Assembly: GCA_950295325.1 (NCBI GenBank) | Contig: OX485809.1 | Span: 36,831,081 to 36,895,080 of the forward strand | Direction of reading: 5' to 3' | DNA: 64,000 bases | Origin: Polytrichum commune | Lineage: Eukaryota > Streptophyta > Polytrichopsida > Polytrichales > Polytrichaceae | Shown: positions 1 through 11,749 of the stretch, piece by piece | Numbering within the stretch: position 1 is the stretch's first letter | How the letters are laid out: each line of letters opens with the position of its first letter | Notes under the pieces: model-generated | What the model was told of the DNA's origin: nothing | Database searches by the model: none | Seen by the model: only the letters and a program-made list of their open reading frames with translations | Made by a program: the position numbers and the translations under genes

Positions 1-570
1 AATGATAGTGCTTGAAGTGTAATCATGGTCACAAGCTCTCAATCTCATGTGTGTAGTGGCCCTTAGGGCCACTTCACACACGAGCCAAGAGCCGTGACCA
101 TGAAATTGTGAGAGCCCAAAAGAAAGTGTCCCAAGGCCATCCCAAGCCACCTCCAAAGTCATGTAGTGTGGTCACGGACCCTCAAGTGTAATGTGAAGTC
201 ATATGTGACCAAGCCCTCAATCAAATGCTATTTCAATGAAGGTCCTCACACATGATCAAATAGAATAAATCAACGGTTGTGAGCGTTTGGAGTGTCATGG
301 TCTCCCGGTTTTGTGTTAGGCCTACCTCCAAGAGGTGGTTTTTGAGAATAATCCAAGTGACCATGAAACATGATCCATTCGATGCCATGTAGGAATCCAT
401 GTAGACTTTACATCCATCTTGCATTCACATACTCCGTTGGTCCCTCAAGTGTAGTGTGAAGCGAACTTGGACCGGCTCCGTCTTTTCCACCAATGGGAGT
501 GCTTGAAGTGCAATGGTCACGGGCTCTCAATCTCGTGTGTGAAGTGGCCCTTAGTATGCAAGATGGCGTT
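1..570. repeat. Dispersed and inverted repeat block
   Basis: No gene is visible. A phrase around 10-70 (gene-like words 'gcttgaagtg', 'ctctcaatct', 'gtgtagtggc') recurs at about 489-555. Bases about 27-66 also pair with 67-106 as an imperfect inverted repeat centred on 'cccttaggg'. Further shorter echoes ('ccctcaagtgtaatgtgaag') lie at 180-200 and 450-470. I read this as a decayed repeat or satellite-like block of unknown family. Confidence 0.5.
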
Positions 571-618
571 CCCACATTTACTCATAAAAATTTCAAAGTT
601 TTGGTACTAACTATATAA

Positions 619-823
619 TGTATTTAGTGTCACTTCCTATTTGGAATTACGCAATGCTATTACTATTTATTGTTTTTGTCATTTTTTTTTTCTAACAAAG
701 GTCAAATTAGTTGTTTCGAGATTGTACAACATAAATATTTATATTTGGTGAAGAACTACATTGATAGTTTAAAAAAATAAAATAGCATTGTGTCATTCCA
801 TTAGTAAGTGACACTAGATACAC
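619..823. mobile_element. Short MITE with about 40-bp imperfect TIRs
   Basis: The left end (about 619-660) contains 'tagtgtcacttcc' and 'gcaatgctatt'. The right end (about 781-823) contains the reverse complement of the same words. The interior is AT-rich and non-coding. The arrangement is that of a 205-bp miniature inverted-repeat element. The exact borders and target duplication are not certain. Confidence 0.5.
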
Positions 824-1800
824 TATTTAGTGTAGTGTTGTGCTAGTGTTGTAATGATGTTGTACCAGTTGGTAGTGGTTGTATCAATGTGACGTGTTGG
901 ATCACTTAAAGAAAACATGTCCATTACAACCGTCCTTTGCAACTTGACCATTGCAACTCTACATCGTGGCAATATGATGTAGAGATAAATCATTCGGTTA
1001 TTGACCAACGGGTTGTAGTTGCGAATTGTCCAAAAATCTTCGGTTAACAACCAAAAATGATTTATCTTTGCATTAGATTGCCATGAGTAACATTGTAGAT
1101 GCAACTGCAACTTTGACAAATAGGTTCATTGATTTAATGTTTTAATTTCAAATATTCAATTTAAACCATTTAAACCATTCAAATCATTGGCCAGCTATTA
1201 GTGCTTATGAATTTGCAATGAATAGCACTCAAATGAGAGGAAAACCTAGAATGAAAGGGGCATAACTCATCATAGGGGATTCCCGATCCCTTTGAAACAT
1301 TGATACACAACTTGGCAATGTTATGGGAGGTTGTACACATTCAACAACGGCGGTTTCAAAATCATGGAGTTCTGTAGGCCAAAATCAAAAAAGTTTAACC
1401 CTTAACGAGTGCCTACTGACCTTGAGGAGGTTGAATTCAAGGTGAGTCCCTCTTTTGTTGGATAAAATCCTCCATTCTCAACTCAGGTTCAAGACCACCA
1501 TTTTGTAAGGCTTAAAATCTCCGTTTCCGGTCAGAGTTGGAAAACAAATATTTTTGCACCAATTAAAAGCGGGGTCAACCTTGGGGCTGCGGGCAGAGGG
1601 GCAGCCCCACAAATATGCATATGCAGTGAAGGAAGGTCACGTGGTTGGAGAGCTTCATTGACTAGAGTCAAGCCCATCGTGGACTCATGCGTGTGGTTGA
1701 ATATGATAGTCCTCTTCGACACCATTGACTCGATGGAGCAAAGCCTAGATCTGACATGTCGTTGAATTATTGACACTTGTGAATCTTCACAGTCTCTCGA
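824..1800. other. Unannotated intergenic stretch
   Basis: About 1 kb of ordinary AT-rich sequence. A minus-strand reading frame at 1531-1821 has no recognisable domain and overlaps the likely promoter region of the CVNH gene, so it is not called. Nothing else is supported. Confidence 0.5.
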
Positions 1801-1825
1801 GCACGGCTTTTGAATGAACATATTC

Positions 1826-1833
1826 CTATAAAT
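1826..1833 (+). promoter_or_regulatory. Probable TATA box of the CVNH gene
   Basis: CTATAAAT lies 121 bp upstream of the chosen ATG at 1954. Initiation about 30 bp downstream would give a 5' untranslated leader of roughly 95 nt, normal for a plant gene. This is a motif match only; no transcript evidence is available. Confidence 0.45.
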
Positions 1834-1953
1834 TGTGAAGCTCGGTGCTTCACACCAGTCACAGCATTGAGCTTAGTAACATCCGAGTCTCCGATATCAC
1901 CCCAGCCTGCAAGCCTCCTGATCTAACTTTGCGAAATCGGACTTTCCATCACC

Positions 1954-3171
1954 ATGGCGCGTTGCAGCTCACCGTTCAGTCATCATGTCTACATTGCAGC
2001 AGCACTCATGTGCACAATTGCATTGCTCTCGGATTATGCTCAAGCAGACGTAAAATTTCTTCTGGCTTGGAATCCTTTAAAGTGCTGGTTTGATGATCTG
2101 TTGTAGATGGCTAACTTTTATGCACAACTGTAGCTGCTGACAGCCAGACATAAAAATTCTGTTGTCGTGACATTCACAATTACTCAATGGGTGTCAGTAT
2201 GCTAGTCAGTGATGATACTTGGTTGGACATGATCCATAACACTCCGAAACCACTAGTAGAGCATGATGCACTGACGTCCTGGAGAGTATAAACATCAGGA
2301 GAGATTCTATTTGGCAAGGTCTTCAAGTTAAATCTTGGTAGATGGGAGAGAACGGCTTTCTGTCTGGAGATCGGCACAATGAGCTTTTGGCTAATGATAG
2401 CTTACCTCTTAATTATTCATGTGTCATCCCGGACATTGATTCTTGCAAGTTGCCATTTGGAACTTCTTTCCTGAGGCTAGAATATCGTTTGGGTGCTGAC
2501 TTGTTCAACACAAACTTGAAACACAAAATTTGCGACGAGTCATATTTGCATTGATCAAGACCGTGCTCAATCCAATGTAGAAATTAACTTTCGGCATTCA
2601 AAGTGTTGAACCAGACAGAACCCCGTAGTAGATATGTAGAAACAGAACATCCGTAGACATGCTTAAGAATGTGATTTTATACTGCTGAGCTTTTATGGTG
2701 GTGAGCACAGTCTCTTTAAGTTTTGACACTCACGGAATTCATTAATTTCCTGCTTTGCAGTGTGGTGGGTTTGCGGTTTCTTGTGGAAGCATTCAAGTGA
2801 GCTCCACTGGAGGTCTGAGTGCTACATGTAGCGACGGTTCAGGAGGCTATTCCCGTGCCAGCTTGGACCTGAATGCACACATAAGCAACAGCAACGGGAA
2901 CCTGGTCGACGGCGGTGACTTTGCAGCCTCCTGCCAAAACATTCGCTGGTACGAACTGGGAACTGACAACCAAGGCGTGGCAGCTGAATGCTACAAGGAG
3001 GACGGAACCCTCGGAAGCACCACCTTGTACAACGTGGAGAGACGGGTTGCAAACTACGGAGGAAACTTGACATGGAACAACTGCAGGCGAAGATCTCTCC
3101 TCGAACACACAGCGGCCCATGGTTCCGAAACCCTTCGTGAGCTCAGCCTCCGCAAAATGCTACGGAAGTAG
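1954..3171 (+). CDS. Secreted cyanovirin-N-homology (CVNH) lectin-like protein, two exons
   Basis: Exon 1 is 1954-2049 (32 codons) and exon 2 is 2761-3171. The intron 2050-2760 has a GT donor (gtaaaa) and a TTTGCAG acceptor, phase 0, giving 168 aa. Residues 1-31 form a signal peptide: a short polar start, a hydrophobic core (IAAALMCTIALL), then a small-residue cleavage site ending AQA. Exon 2 encodes one CVNH domain (about residues 34-142) with the typical SC..I....L.A.C spacing, the DL..HI.N.NG repeat and C.NI in the second half, ending WNNC. A basic Arg/Leu-rich tail of about 30 residues follows. CVNH proteins bind oligomannose glycans; the ligand here is unknown. The ATG was chosen because it is the only start giving a signal peptide in phase with the domain. 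The splice model is inferred. Confidence 0.8.
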
Positions 3172-3525
3172 TTTCGAGATTAGTATCTTTCATATAAAAA
3201 GTGTTCAAGACTCATGTGGAGATGACATGGAACAACTGCAGACGAAGATCTCTACTCGAACACACAGTGGCCCGTGGTTCCGAAACCCTTCGTGAGCTCA
3301 GCCTCCGCAAAATGCTACGGAAGTAGATTCTAGATTACTATCCTTCATATAAAAAGTAATAATGTTTCATGTGGAGATGACATGGAACAACTGCAGATGA
3401 AGATCTCTACTCGAACACACAGCGCGCGGCCCATGGTTCCGAAAGCCTCCGCCAAAATGCTACGGAAGTAGTTTCTAGATTATTATCTTTCATATAGAAA
3501 GTGTTAATGACTTGTGTGTGTGGAG
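3070..3525 (+). repeat. Three tandem copies of the CVNH 3' end (period about 150 bp)
   Basis: The last about 100 coding bases of the CVNH gene plus about 50 bp of 3' flank (from 'atggaacaactgcag' through 'gctacggaagtag' to 'agtgtt') are repeated at about 3073, 3226 and 3377. The second and third copies are non-coding for this gene and diverged, with substitutions and a deletion in copy 3. This is local tandem duplication of a gene end, leaving possible alternative 3' ends or stop codons downstream. Confidence 0.75.
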
Positions 3526-4026
3526 ATGATCCAGGGGACAGGACCCCTGAGGCAGCTACTTCTAGCAAAAAGTTATGGTGTTTTTGGCTACGAAGTACAG
3601 TCTTCTCATCACTATATTAACGCCTTCTATTACGGAATAGATAGAATCTGTGCAATCTTGTACAGATCTATAATACTGTAGCATCTCTGTTTCATGTCTC
3701 TCAATCTGAATATTATATTTATTATCAAAAAAACAATAATATTTGTTGTATACTGTGTAGAAGTTCTATGGATTGCAATCCAATTGTGATGAGATGTACT
3801 CATGACGTATATAAAATAATGTAACACTAGTTGACATACACTATCATTCTCATCTCTTTGTCAATAGACAAATTTGGTACAGAAAGTTGAGTGCATTTTC
3901 TAAGTCAGCAATCATTATCTACAATGACATAAAATTCCAATAGATAAAGTAACTCCAATAATACCACCTACAGGTAAATAACACAATACATTCTCGTACA
4001 ATATATATGCTAAGTTGTTGGAAATT
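3526..4026. other. AT-rich spacer
   Basis: Downstream flank of the CVNH gene. I see no coding potential, RNA gene or repeat that can be supported. Confidence 0.4.
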
Positions 4027-4193
4027 CATAACATTATTTAGATCCATAATAGTGTTTTGTGGGACTGGCGGTATTTCATGGAATATCCCTGGATATTTCC
4101 CACATTCAGTCTGAATGTGGGAAATATGAAGGAATATTCTGTGGAATACTGCCAGTCTCACATAACATTGTTTTGGATCTAAACAATGTTATG
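4027..4193. mobile_element. Foldback (long hairpin) element, arms about 83 bp
   Basis: The sequence from 'cataacattatttagatcc' at 4027 reads inward to 'tcccacattcag'. It is followed by its imperfect reverse complement ending 'caatgttatg' at 4193. The two arms nearly meet, so a single strand would form a long hairpin. This is typical of foldback MITEs or of a microRNA-like precursor. No ORF is present. Confidence 0.65.
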
Positions 4194-4876
4194 TTCGTGA
4201 CTAATTTTAGAGATAGTGATACATTATAGTACATTCTATTGTATTGGCAGTCAAGATGCTCAATACATATTTAAGCTTAATATAAATATAGTTTAATGGA
4301 TGCCTTGATGTGAAAAGCTCAATGTAAATATTTGAATCCATTTTCCAGTCTATCGTTAGTACATAAACGTTTATAAAAATGTTGCATGTCATGCCTAACT
4401 TTTAAAAATAGGCCCTTCCATTCTTGAAGGCCACCTTGTACATAAAGCCCATATTGAGTGCACCTCAACTTCAAGACCCAAAATCCATTATATGTGTTCA
4501 CTTCCATTTAGTAAATATGCAATTGATTGGAACTTCATTACCGATGTGAAATCATCAATAAAGCATGTAATAGACTTGGAAATTCAAAATACAAAAAGGA
4601 TCCTTATAAGCAATGAGGTGATAATTGTTGTGACTTACATTTGAAAGGGCCTGTGACGTTATAAAATTTAACTTAAAATAATGTGCTGCTTTTAGCTCAC
4701 TCATTTCAAAATACATAAATTAACGCCATCTCCAATCACCAATATTCATACACATTCATAATAATAAAACATAAATAAGATTAATTAAGATTAATTAAGC
4801 ACAATTAAGCGCAGTTCACTAAGCAGAATTAAGCTTAATTGAGCAACATGAAGAACCCATTGCTACACTCATTTTT

Positions 4877-5445
4877 CCTATTAGTGTGGGTTGCTATTCG
4901 GAGTTACGTATTGTTATAACTTTTTACCGATATAATCTTTTTTTACCAACTAGATTATATCATATTCTTTGGTGTGCATACTAAGTATTCTAAATATAAT
5001 ATTTAGCGTCACCAATTCTAATTGTCTTGCTCAATTCTAATTATAAACCACATTGTAGTGTCACCAACACTAAATGTTAACCAGCATAATTTGTCATTCC
5101 TTGTAAAGAATTTAGGGGATTAGAGATTTATAGTGTTGCAATTACTGTCACTTACCAAGTGTTTTTTTCATCCAAATTTCAATCATCCATGACAATATTT
5201 CATCACAAGTCGCTGACAAGAGAAGGTAGGGTTTTGGCCAATGGATGAACTTATCCATCATCCATGACAATATCTACTCACTTATTAATAAGAAGTGTCA
5301 TCCAAAAAGCTACCCTAGTGACACAAAAGGCCATCTAACATTGGATATCATATTTAGATTAGTTACATTCTTTGGGTAAAGAGTGATACTTTTTGTAAAT
5401 TGTTACAACAATGTGTAACTCCAAATGGTAACCCAGACTAATAGG
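4877..5445. mobile_element. Non-autonomous TIR element, 569 bp
   Basis: The left end starts CCTATTAGTGTGGGTTGC and continues through 'ggagttacgta'. The right end is its imperfect reverse complement finishing 'cagactaatagg'. TIR similarity extends about 40 bp. The interior is AT-rich and non-coding. A solo relative of the left end lies at about 28892-28935 inside element A, showing that it is a dispersed family. Confidence 0.6.
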
Positions 5446-5871
5446 ACAATTTAGTGTAATCACAGTTGAACTAGTTGAAGCTCAAAACTTCAGGAAACTA
5501 CACCAAATATACCATTCAATGAGGGTGGTGCTAATTGAAGTTGCATGCACTTCATCTAACCAATTCTCAAAATTACCAAGGCTTGAAATTCTTACTATGT
5601 GACTCTAAATTCACGAATACATGCTCATTTACCATAGATCTCAAGGAAATTGGTGCATGCCACATACTTGTCATTGTATAGCGGCCAAGTGCCAGGATGA
5701 ACACTGCTTCCTAGATCTTTTGGTGGCACTAATTTCCCACACTCACTAATTGATATATTTGTTGTATCAACCATTTTAATGAGAAAGACTAGGACCATTT
5801 TAGAGTATGCCCCCATTTTACCAAGAAGAACCGAAAGATGTCAACATGTTTAAACCAGTTGGACTTGGAAA

Positions 5872-7309
5872 CAATGTATATGTTTGACAAAGTTTTTGCA
5901 AGTTTTTCTCTTTTGACACGCAAAAACTTGCACAAAAAAAAAATACACGTCAATTGACACGCACAATCTAGAAATTGACACGTACTGTGACTTGTGAAGA
6001 AAAAAACCACACGTCAATTGACACACTAGAAATTGAAATGACACATATTACTTGAGTACTATAAAGTGCAGCTCAAGTATCCAGAAAACATAACCCATAA
6101 CAGTAGGAGAACTTCCTACACTCACTCACATACTTAAGTTCAACTTTGCTCTTGCAATTTACTTTGTAACCAGGAGCTAAGACGGTGATCGCAGAGCGAG
6201 ACTAACTAGGAACATGGCGAGGCAAATGTTTGTATCACCGTGGTGCTTGCACATCCTCCACTTCATATGAGTTTTTTCTTGCTTCCAACCAATGTGAGTT
6301 ATTTTTGCTTTCAACCAAAGTTGTTTTGAGCAATTCCCTTTGAATCGCAAAGCTTCCTTGTTGAAAGCATTTGAATCCCTTTGAGCTTTCTTGGAGCTAG
6401 AGAGGCTTCTTATTGCAAAAATGACGCAGAAGTGGCACGAAGATCAGCACCTGCTTTCGGTTAGGATTGATTGTAGTGCACTTTGTTCCAGAGTGAATTA
6501 TCCTGTTGGGATAATTAACCTGTAATTATGAAGTTGTGATTGTGTGGTTGCTTTCCACTTCCCCTGCCTCTCTAGAAACACCTGGAACCAATTAATTCCC
6601 AACGATAATCAATATTCCTTCTTGTAACAACCTTTTGTTGGCCAACGCACTAGAAGTGTTTCTATATTTCACAATTCCAGTTCAGAGACCTAGATCAGAC
6701 CTCACCAATTGAACAACTTTTTATTCTTTTTCTTTACCACTAAAGGATATAATATGCTTCAAGAGGATATCGGTTGATATTGATTGTTCAGTAGATATGT
6801 AGATAGATAAATAGATACATTCAACTAGAATCAAGCAAAGGGAGGAGCATACGTAATTGTGAGCCTCAGAGCCTCCGTACTGAAGTGCAAGAGAGTCACC
6901 ATATTGATCACCTTTGAGAGTTTTTGTCCGTTGCTTTTGGCGGAGAGATAGCAGAGTCTGGCTGCAGATTCAGAAGCAAAAAGTGGAGAAAGACGCCTAA
7001 ATTCAAGGCTCTTGACTTCTTTTTTGTATGTTGTGCATTTCTCTCTAATCGCATTGCATAAGTGGAGAAACATGCGAGACCGAAAAAACTATCCTTCGAT
7101 TGATAGTTTTTTTATTTTACAAATCAAGTTTGTTTTTTATTATTCAAAATATTAGTTTTCTAAAATATTGTGTAAGCCAAAAATTGAGGTGACATTTTGG
7201 AATAAAATGTAGATGTCAATTGACATTCATTTTTGTTTTTGAAAAACGTCACGTGACACTTTGGATTTGAGGTTGAACGTCACATGAAATTTGTCAAACA
7301 TACACACTG
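5872..7309. mobile_element. Non-autonomous hAT-like element with 8-bp target duplication
   Basis: The ends are CAATGTATATGTTTGACAAA and the reverse complement of CAGTGTGTATGTTTGACAAA. They are flanked by identical 8-bp duplications CTTGGAAA at 5864-5871 and 7310-7317. A related sequence without the insertion, around 41876-41905 ('ttggacttggaaacacc...gatctccacc'), matches both flanks with a single copy of the target, supporting the borders. An 8-bp duplication is characteristic of hAT. No transposase is encoded; the 1.4-kb interior has only short spurious frames. Confidence 0.75.
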
Positions 7310-7802
7310 CTTGGAAACACTATGATCTCGACCAAATCTGCCCGGGAATAATCCCAAACACTGAGTACGGATATTCCCATAGCTGTAGAGAAGGGGCAAC
7401 AACTTTTAAGACTTTTGAACGTGTATGTGCACGTCCACACCCATGAAGACAAACTCAATATTAATTCTATGTTCATCGAGTCAACTCCAAATCCAACTTC
7501 CAAGTCGCTTGCCTGATAAAAAAGTGAACTAACTTACACAACTGTACTAATAAAACTTGTTCAAATCACCAGGTCCATCTCTGCCACTTCAGCTTCAAGA
7601 CACTTTCAAGTCTTGACTCTAATCCACGCCAGGGCTCGAAATCTAAACCCTAAACCTACACGTGTCAACATTGTGCGGATGTGACAAATCCGCCTCAGTA
7701 GCAATCCAACATGTGTTTATACTATTCCTCTGAGGGGCCAGATTCCGATGAGTCTTTTCTCTACCGAAAGGGTCTACACAAAATATGATATTTAGTGTTT
7801 GA

Positions 7803-8975
7803 AACACTATATTCGTTAATCGGAGACTTTGGAAAGTCTCAAAATCAAATTCACCCATAGTTTGGGATGCCAATATTGTGAGCATACATTATAATGGGAA
7901 CATTGGGAACATTGGGAAAATGATAGTTCATAAGTTTGTACGCAAAGAATATTCACATTACTAAATATAGTAATTTAAAATATCGTGATCAAAACATGAA
8001 CTTCACATGGAAAATAACAATCAAATCTCCCAAAAAATGGTTTTATGTCATTATAGAGTCTAGGATGCGCATCCCATATGGAAAGGTCTTATGGAATTAG
8101 ATGGCATATCCCAAACTTATTTAAAATAAGTTTGAATGTAGCCGCAATACAACCAAGTCTATACAATGCCCCTATTTTCACACTAATTCCAACCTATGTT
8201 ATGTCCACCGAAAGATGTATCCACAAACACACCCACCACGATTGTCCCGTCAATATTGTCAGCTGATCGGGAAGAGAGTTCACATTCATTATCTAAAGAC
8301 GATGCATATGTCGACAACACAAAGGCACTATCTACTACATCCACTACCATCACACCTAAAAAACAACCATGGAATGGACAACCGCATAACCGATGCTATG
8401 CAAATAAGAGTGGACACACTATATGTGAGTATATATGACCTGAAATACATACATTTTCCAACTAAAGAGACAATAATGACTAGCAAACCAAAGACACGCT
8501 CGCATTGTGGACATTAAAAAGTAGGTGTTGGGATACCATTGGAGAACCTCATAAATAAACACGAACATGTGTTCCAAAACAATCCATGGTCAGGTGCAAA
8601 TAATCCTTATTTTTCCATTCCAATAAACATGGACATCACATGGTGTTATTTATTATCTTTAGAAGGCGTTGAAATGATTTGTTAAGTAACCATGGACATG
8701 GTTCTACATCAATACAAGACATGATTTTCACATATGTTCACGAACGCGCAGTCGTAAAGCACATCCCATTTCATGATCAAATTGTGCATGGGACAAACAA
8801 CACATGATGTTAAAGATCACACGATACATATATTCACATTGGTGTCAAAGAACATTATACATGCATATGAAAAAAACTGAATGATATGGATTTAAAAAAT
8901 ATTAGTCGCATACACAGTCGATACGATGTATGTCGTCGATTATAGGCCCAAAATACAAAAAAATACAACTTGGAA
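7803..8975. other. Left terminal arm of element C, non-coding
   Basis: The TIR is followed by a small terminal hairpin (GAGACTTT-GG-AAAGTCTC). A subterminal block then matches element B right end, including 'tagtttgggatgccaatattg' near 7860 (shorter than a gene), 'ttatgtcattatagagt' and 'ggatgcgcatccca'. Frames at 8078-8517 are short and unsupported. Confidence 0.6.
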
Positions 8976-9769
8976 TATACGAATGGGCGTTCGTATACCT
9001 CCCTATACATATTTCAGGAGGGTATCTTTATGAACGGCCGCGCGTATGTCACATGTTGTATTTTTTATGGCAAATAAAATTTAGACTGTAATAATTGTGG
9101 TATTTTACGGATGTACTTTCGCAAAACGTATGCCATCATACGGGTATTTGGGGCAATTGGATTGGTATACTCCATACGAATGGCCGTTCGTAAAGCTTTG
9201 GTAGGTATCTTTATGAATGCCCATTCGTATATCATCATGACAGACTTGTATCACATATCATCATCATATTTGGATCGATGCATAGATGTGTCTATGTATG
9301 GATGTTGTTTGGATACATAGACCATATTCACAGGTGGTATTTACAAACGACCGTTCATAAGGCTTTGGGTCATATCTTTACAAACGTACGTTCGTATATC
9401 ACCATGACATATTGTTTGGGTCTAGGCATAGATGTATGTCCATCTATGGATGTTCCTAGACACATAGACCATACTCATAGGTGGTATTTACGAACACACG
9501 TTCGTATATCACTATGATATATTGTTTGGGTCTATGCATAGATGTATGTCTATCTATGGATATTGCTAGATACATAGACCATACTCACAGGTGATATTTA
9601 CGAACGCACGTTCGTAAACTCTTAGCCATCACATGTGATTGAATCATTAATACAAATGCGTTCATTTGTGATTTATGAACGCGCGTTTGTAAACTCTTAA
9701 TCACCATATATGTTTCAACCAATACTACAAATGCGTTGATTTGTGATTTACGAACGTGCGTTTGTAAAC
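8976..9769. repeat. Dyad cluster C1 (TTACGAACG-NN-CGTTCGTAA type, partly decayed)
   Basis: About ten sites: for example 8976-8997, about 9172-9194, 9336, 9376, 9485, 9597-9618 (perfect), 9673 and 9747. Several differ from the consensus only by CG to TG or CA changes (for example 'acaaacg', 'cgtttgta'), the pattern left by deamination of methylated CpG. They lie between the left arm and the leader block, equivalent in map position to the clusters upstream of the DUF7869 genes in A and B. Confidence 0.8.
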
Positions 9770-10089
9770 TCTCAACCATCATCTATGTTTGAACCAATAC
9801 TACAAATGCATTGATTTGTGATTTGTGATTTATATTTGTACCATAGGTTGGTTGAAGGCTTGAAGCTTAGAAACATTGGATTCAAATCAATATGATAAAC
9901 ACCTATACTACATATACATAATACAAGACATGAATTAAGCATGCCTTCATTACTTACAAATTCTACTTTTATTTTCATGCAAGAGAGTCATCGAACGTTT
10001 TTCCATCCTAACAAGTATGGACAAGGTAGTCATATGACTGTCTCCATAATATGACAACAATTCATGTATCGTAACTTGGATGAAACTAA

Positions 10090-10530
10090 TACATTTCAAT
10101 GGTAACAAATTCCCTCCCCACCCCTATCCCATCCCATCCCATCCCATCCCCTCTCCACACCCCATTCCACCACATCCCAACCCTTCTCACGTGGAGGAGG
10201 CCACGTAGCAACGATAGGGAAACCCTAGCGGCGTTGGCTACCTCCCCACACCCCTTCTTCTCCTTTCATTGTCATTTGGAGCATAGAAAGGAGAAGCGGA
10301 ACGTTGAGCACATGCGGAGCGGAGCTCTTGTCATTTCTTTACTCATATCTTTTCTTTGTTTTGTTGGCGTGCGTGTTTGAGAGTTGCAGATTTCTTTTGA
10401 GAGTTGCAAGTTTGCTAGTAGAGAGCTTGAGAGCTACAAACTTGAAAGTTGCATACACATAAGAGTTGTTGCAAGGGTTTGTATGTAACGTGCGAGGGCT
10501 TAAGAGTGTGAGGGAAGAATGACTAATGTG
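10090..10530 (+). promoter_or_regulatory. Promoter/leader block of the (lost) large gene in element C
   Basis: A CATCC-rich tract, then 'ccctagcggcg', 'tacctcccc', 'ttgtcatttggagca', followed by a GAGAG/TTGAGAG-rich leader (10378-10480). The same order of motifs occurs on the minus strand of element B at about 52090 down to 51380, directly upstream of the DGQH gene. I infer that this is the promoter and 5' untranslated exon of the same gene, now followed by an intron full of dyads and a deletion. Confidence 0.55.
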
Positions 10531-11020
10531 AGGGTGCAGTAGATTGAATTTATAATTCTGAGGTTTTCGAAGTTTTTCACTAAATGAGGAAGCACAAGTT
10601 TTGGATGTATACCAATTCAACGTGCATAGTGTAATCCTCCTGAACTCACTTCCTTCACATTTTGAAATTTTTTTTATTGTTGAATTCCATGTGTTTTTTT
10701 CCATGTATGTTGAGCTTTGGCATGTTTTGTTTGCAAGCTTCCCCATGTTTTTTGATTTAGTGTTCTCTCACAACCTGAAATTCAATTATGTTTTCATTCG
10801 GTTGTTTCAATTTTTATCGTTCTCAAGTTTTATCTTCACTTGCAGTATGTAAAGGCACCAATTCAAGGTTGATAGGTATCAATCACAAACCAAAAGTGGC
10901 AAGATGGAATGGACAAATCACTGATACATATCAACCACTCCATTATAGACCAATGCATATTTGTATTTATTTATATATGAATATATAAAACATATGTACA
11001 TGCGTAAATACCGGAGCATG

Positions 11021-11710
11021 TTTACGAACGGGCGTTCGTAAACTTCAGCGCAACAACCAAGTGCTGCACAGTTACGAACGTGCGTTCGTAAACGTCGGCT
11101 CACGTTTACGAACAGGCGTTCGTAAACCTCGGCCCACATTTTCGTAAAATTCTGCGCAGCAACCAAGTGCTGCATAGTTAGTAAATGTGCGCCGACTTTT
11201 ACGAACGGGCGTTCGTAAACCTCGGCCCACATTTTCGTAAAATTTTGCGCAGCAACCAAAGTGTTGCATAGTTAGTAAATATGCGCCGACTTTTACGAAC
11301 AGGCGTTCGTAAACCTCGGCCCACATTTACGAACGGGCGTTCGTAAATCTCCGCCACATTTACGAACGGGCGTTCGTAAACCTCGGCCCACATTTTCGTA
11401 AACTTCTGCGCAGCACCAAGTGCTGCATAGTTAGTAAATGTGCGCCGACTTTTACGAACGGGTGTTCGTAAACCTCGGCCCACATTTACGAACGGGCGTT
11501 CGTAAACCTCGGCCCACATTTTCGTAAACTTCTGCTCATCAACCAAGTGTTGCATTGTTACGAACGTGCGTTCGTAAACCTCGACGAGTATTTACAAATG
11601 CGCGTTTGTAAACCTTGGCCAACAACAAAGGTTGCATATTTACGAACGTGCAATTGTGAACTTCGGCGTAATAACCAAGGGCTGCATGTTTACGAATGCA
11701 CGCTCATAAA
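11021..11710. repeat. Dyad cluster C2 in the presumed first intron (at least 13 sites)
   Basis: Near-perfect TTTACGAACG-NN-CGTTCGTAAA sites at 11021, 11071, 11105, 11198, 11292, 11326, 11359, 11451, 11485 and 11557, plus decayed ones at 11591, about 11640 and about 11690. The intervening sequence ('ctcggcccacattttcgtaaa...gcgcagcaaccaagtgctgcatagttagtaaa', described in parts) is itself duplicated with a period near 93 bp. The cluster therefore grew by tandem duplication of units that each contain a dyad. Confidence 0.88.
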
Positions 11711-11749
11711 CCTTGGCTACATACAATGAAAATGTGCACCACCCCCCTG

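Noticed and set aside
10918-11555. Frames with YERPFVN / TNARS repeats in element C
   Set aside because: Translations of the dyad cluster; the same words appear wherever TTACGAACG dyads occur, on both strands.
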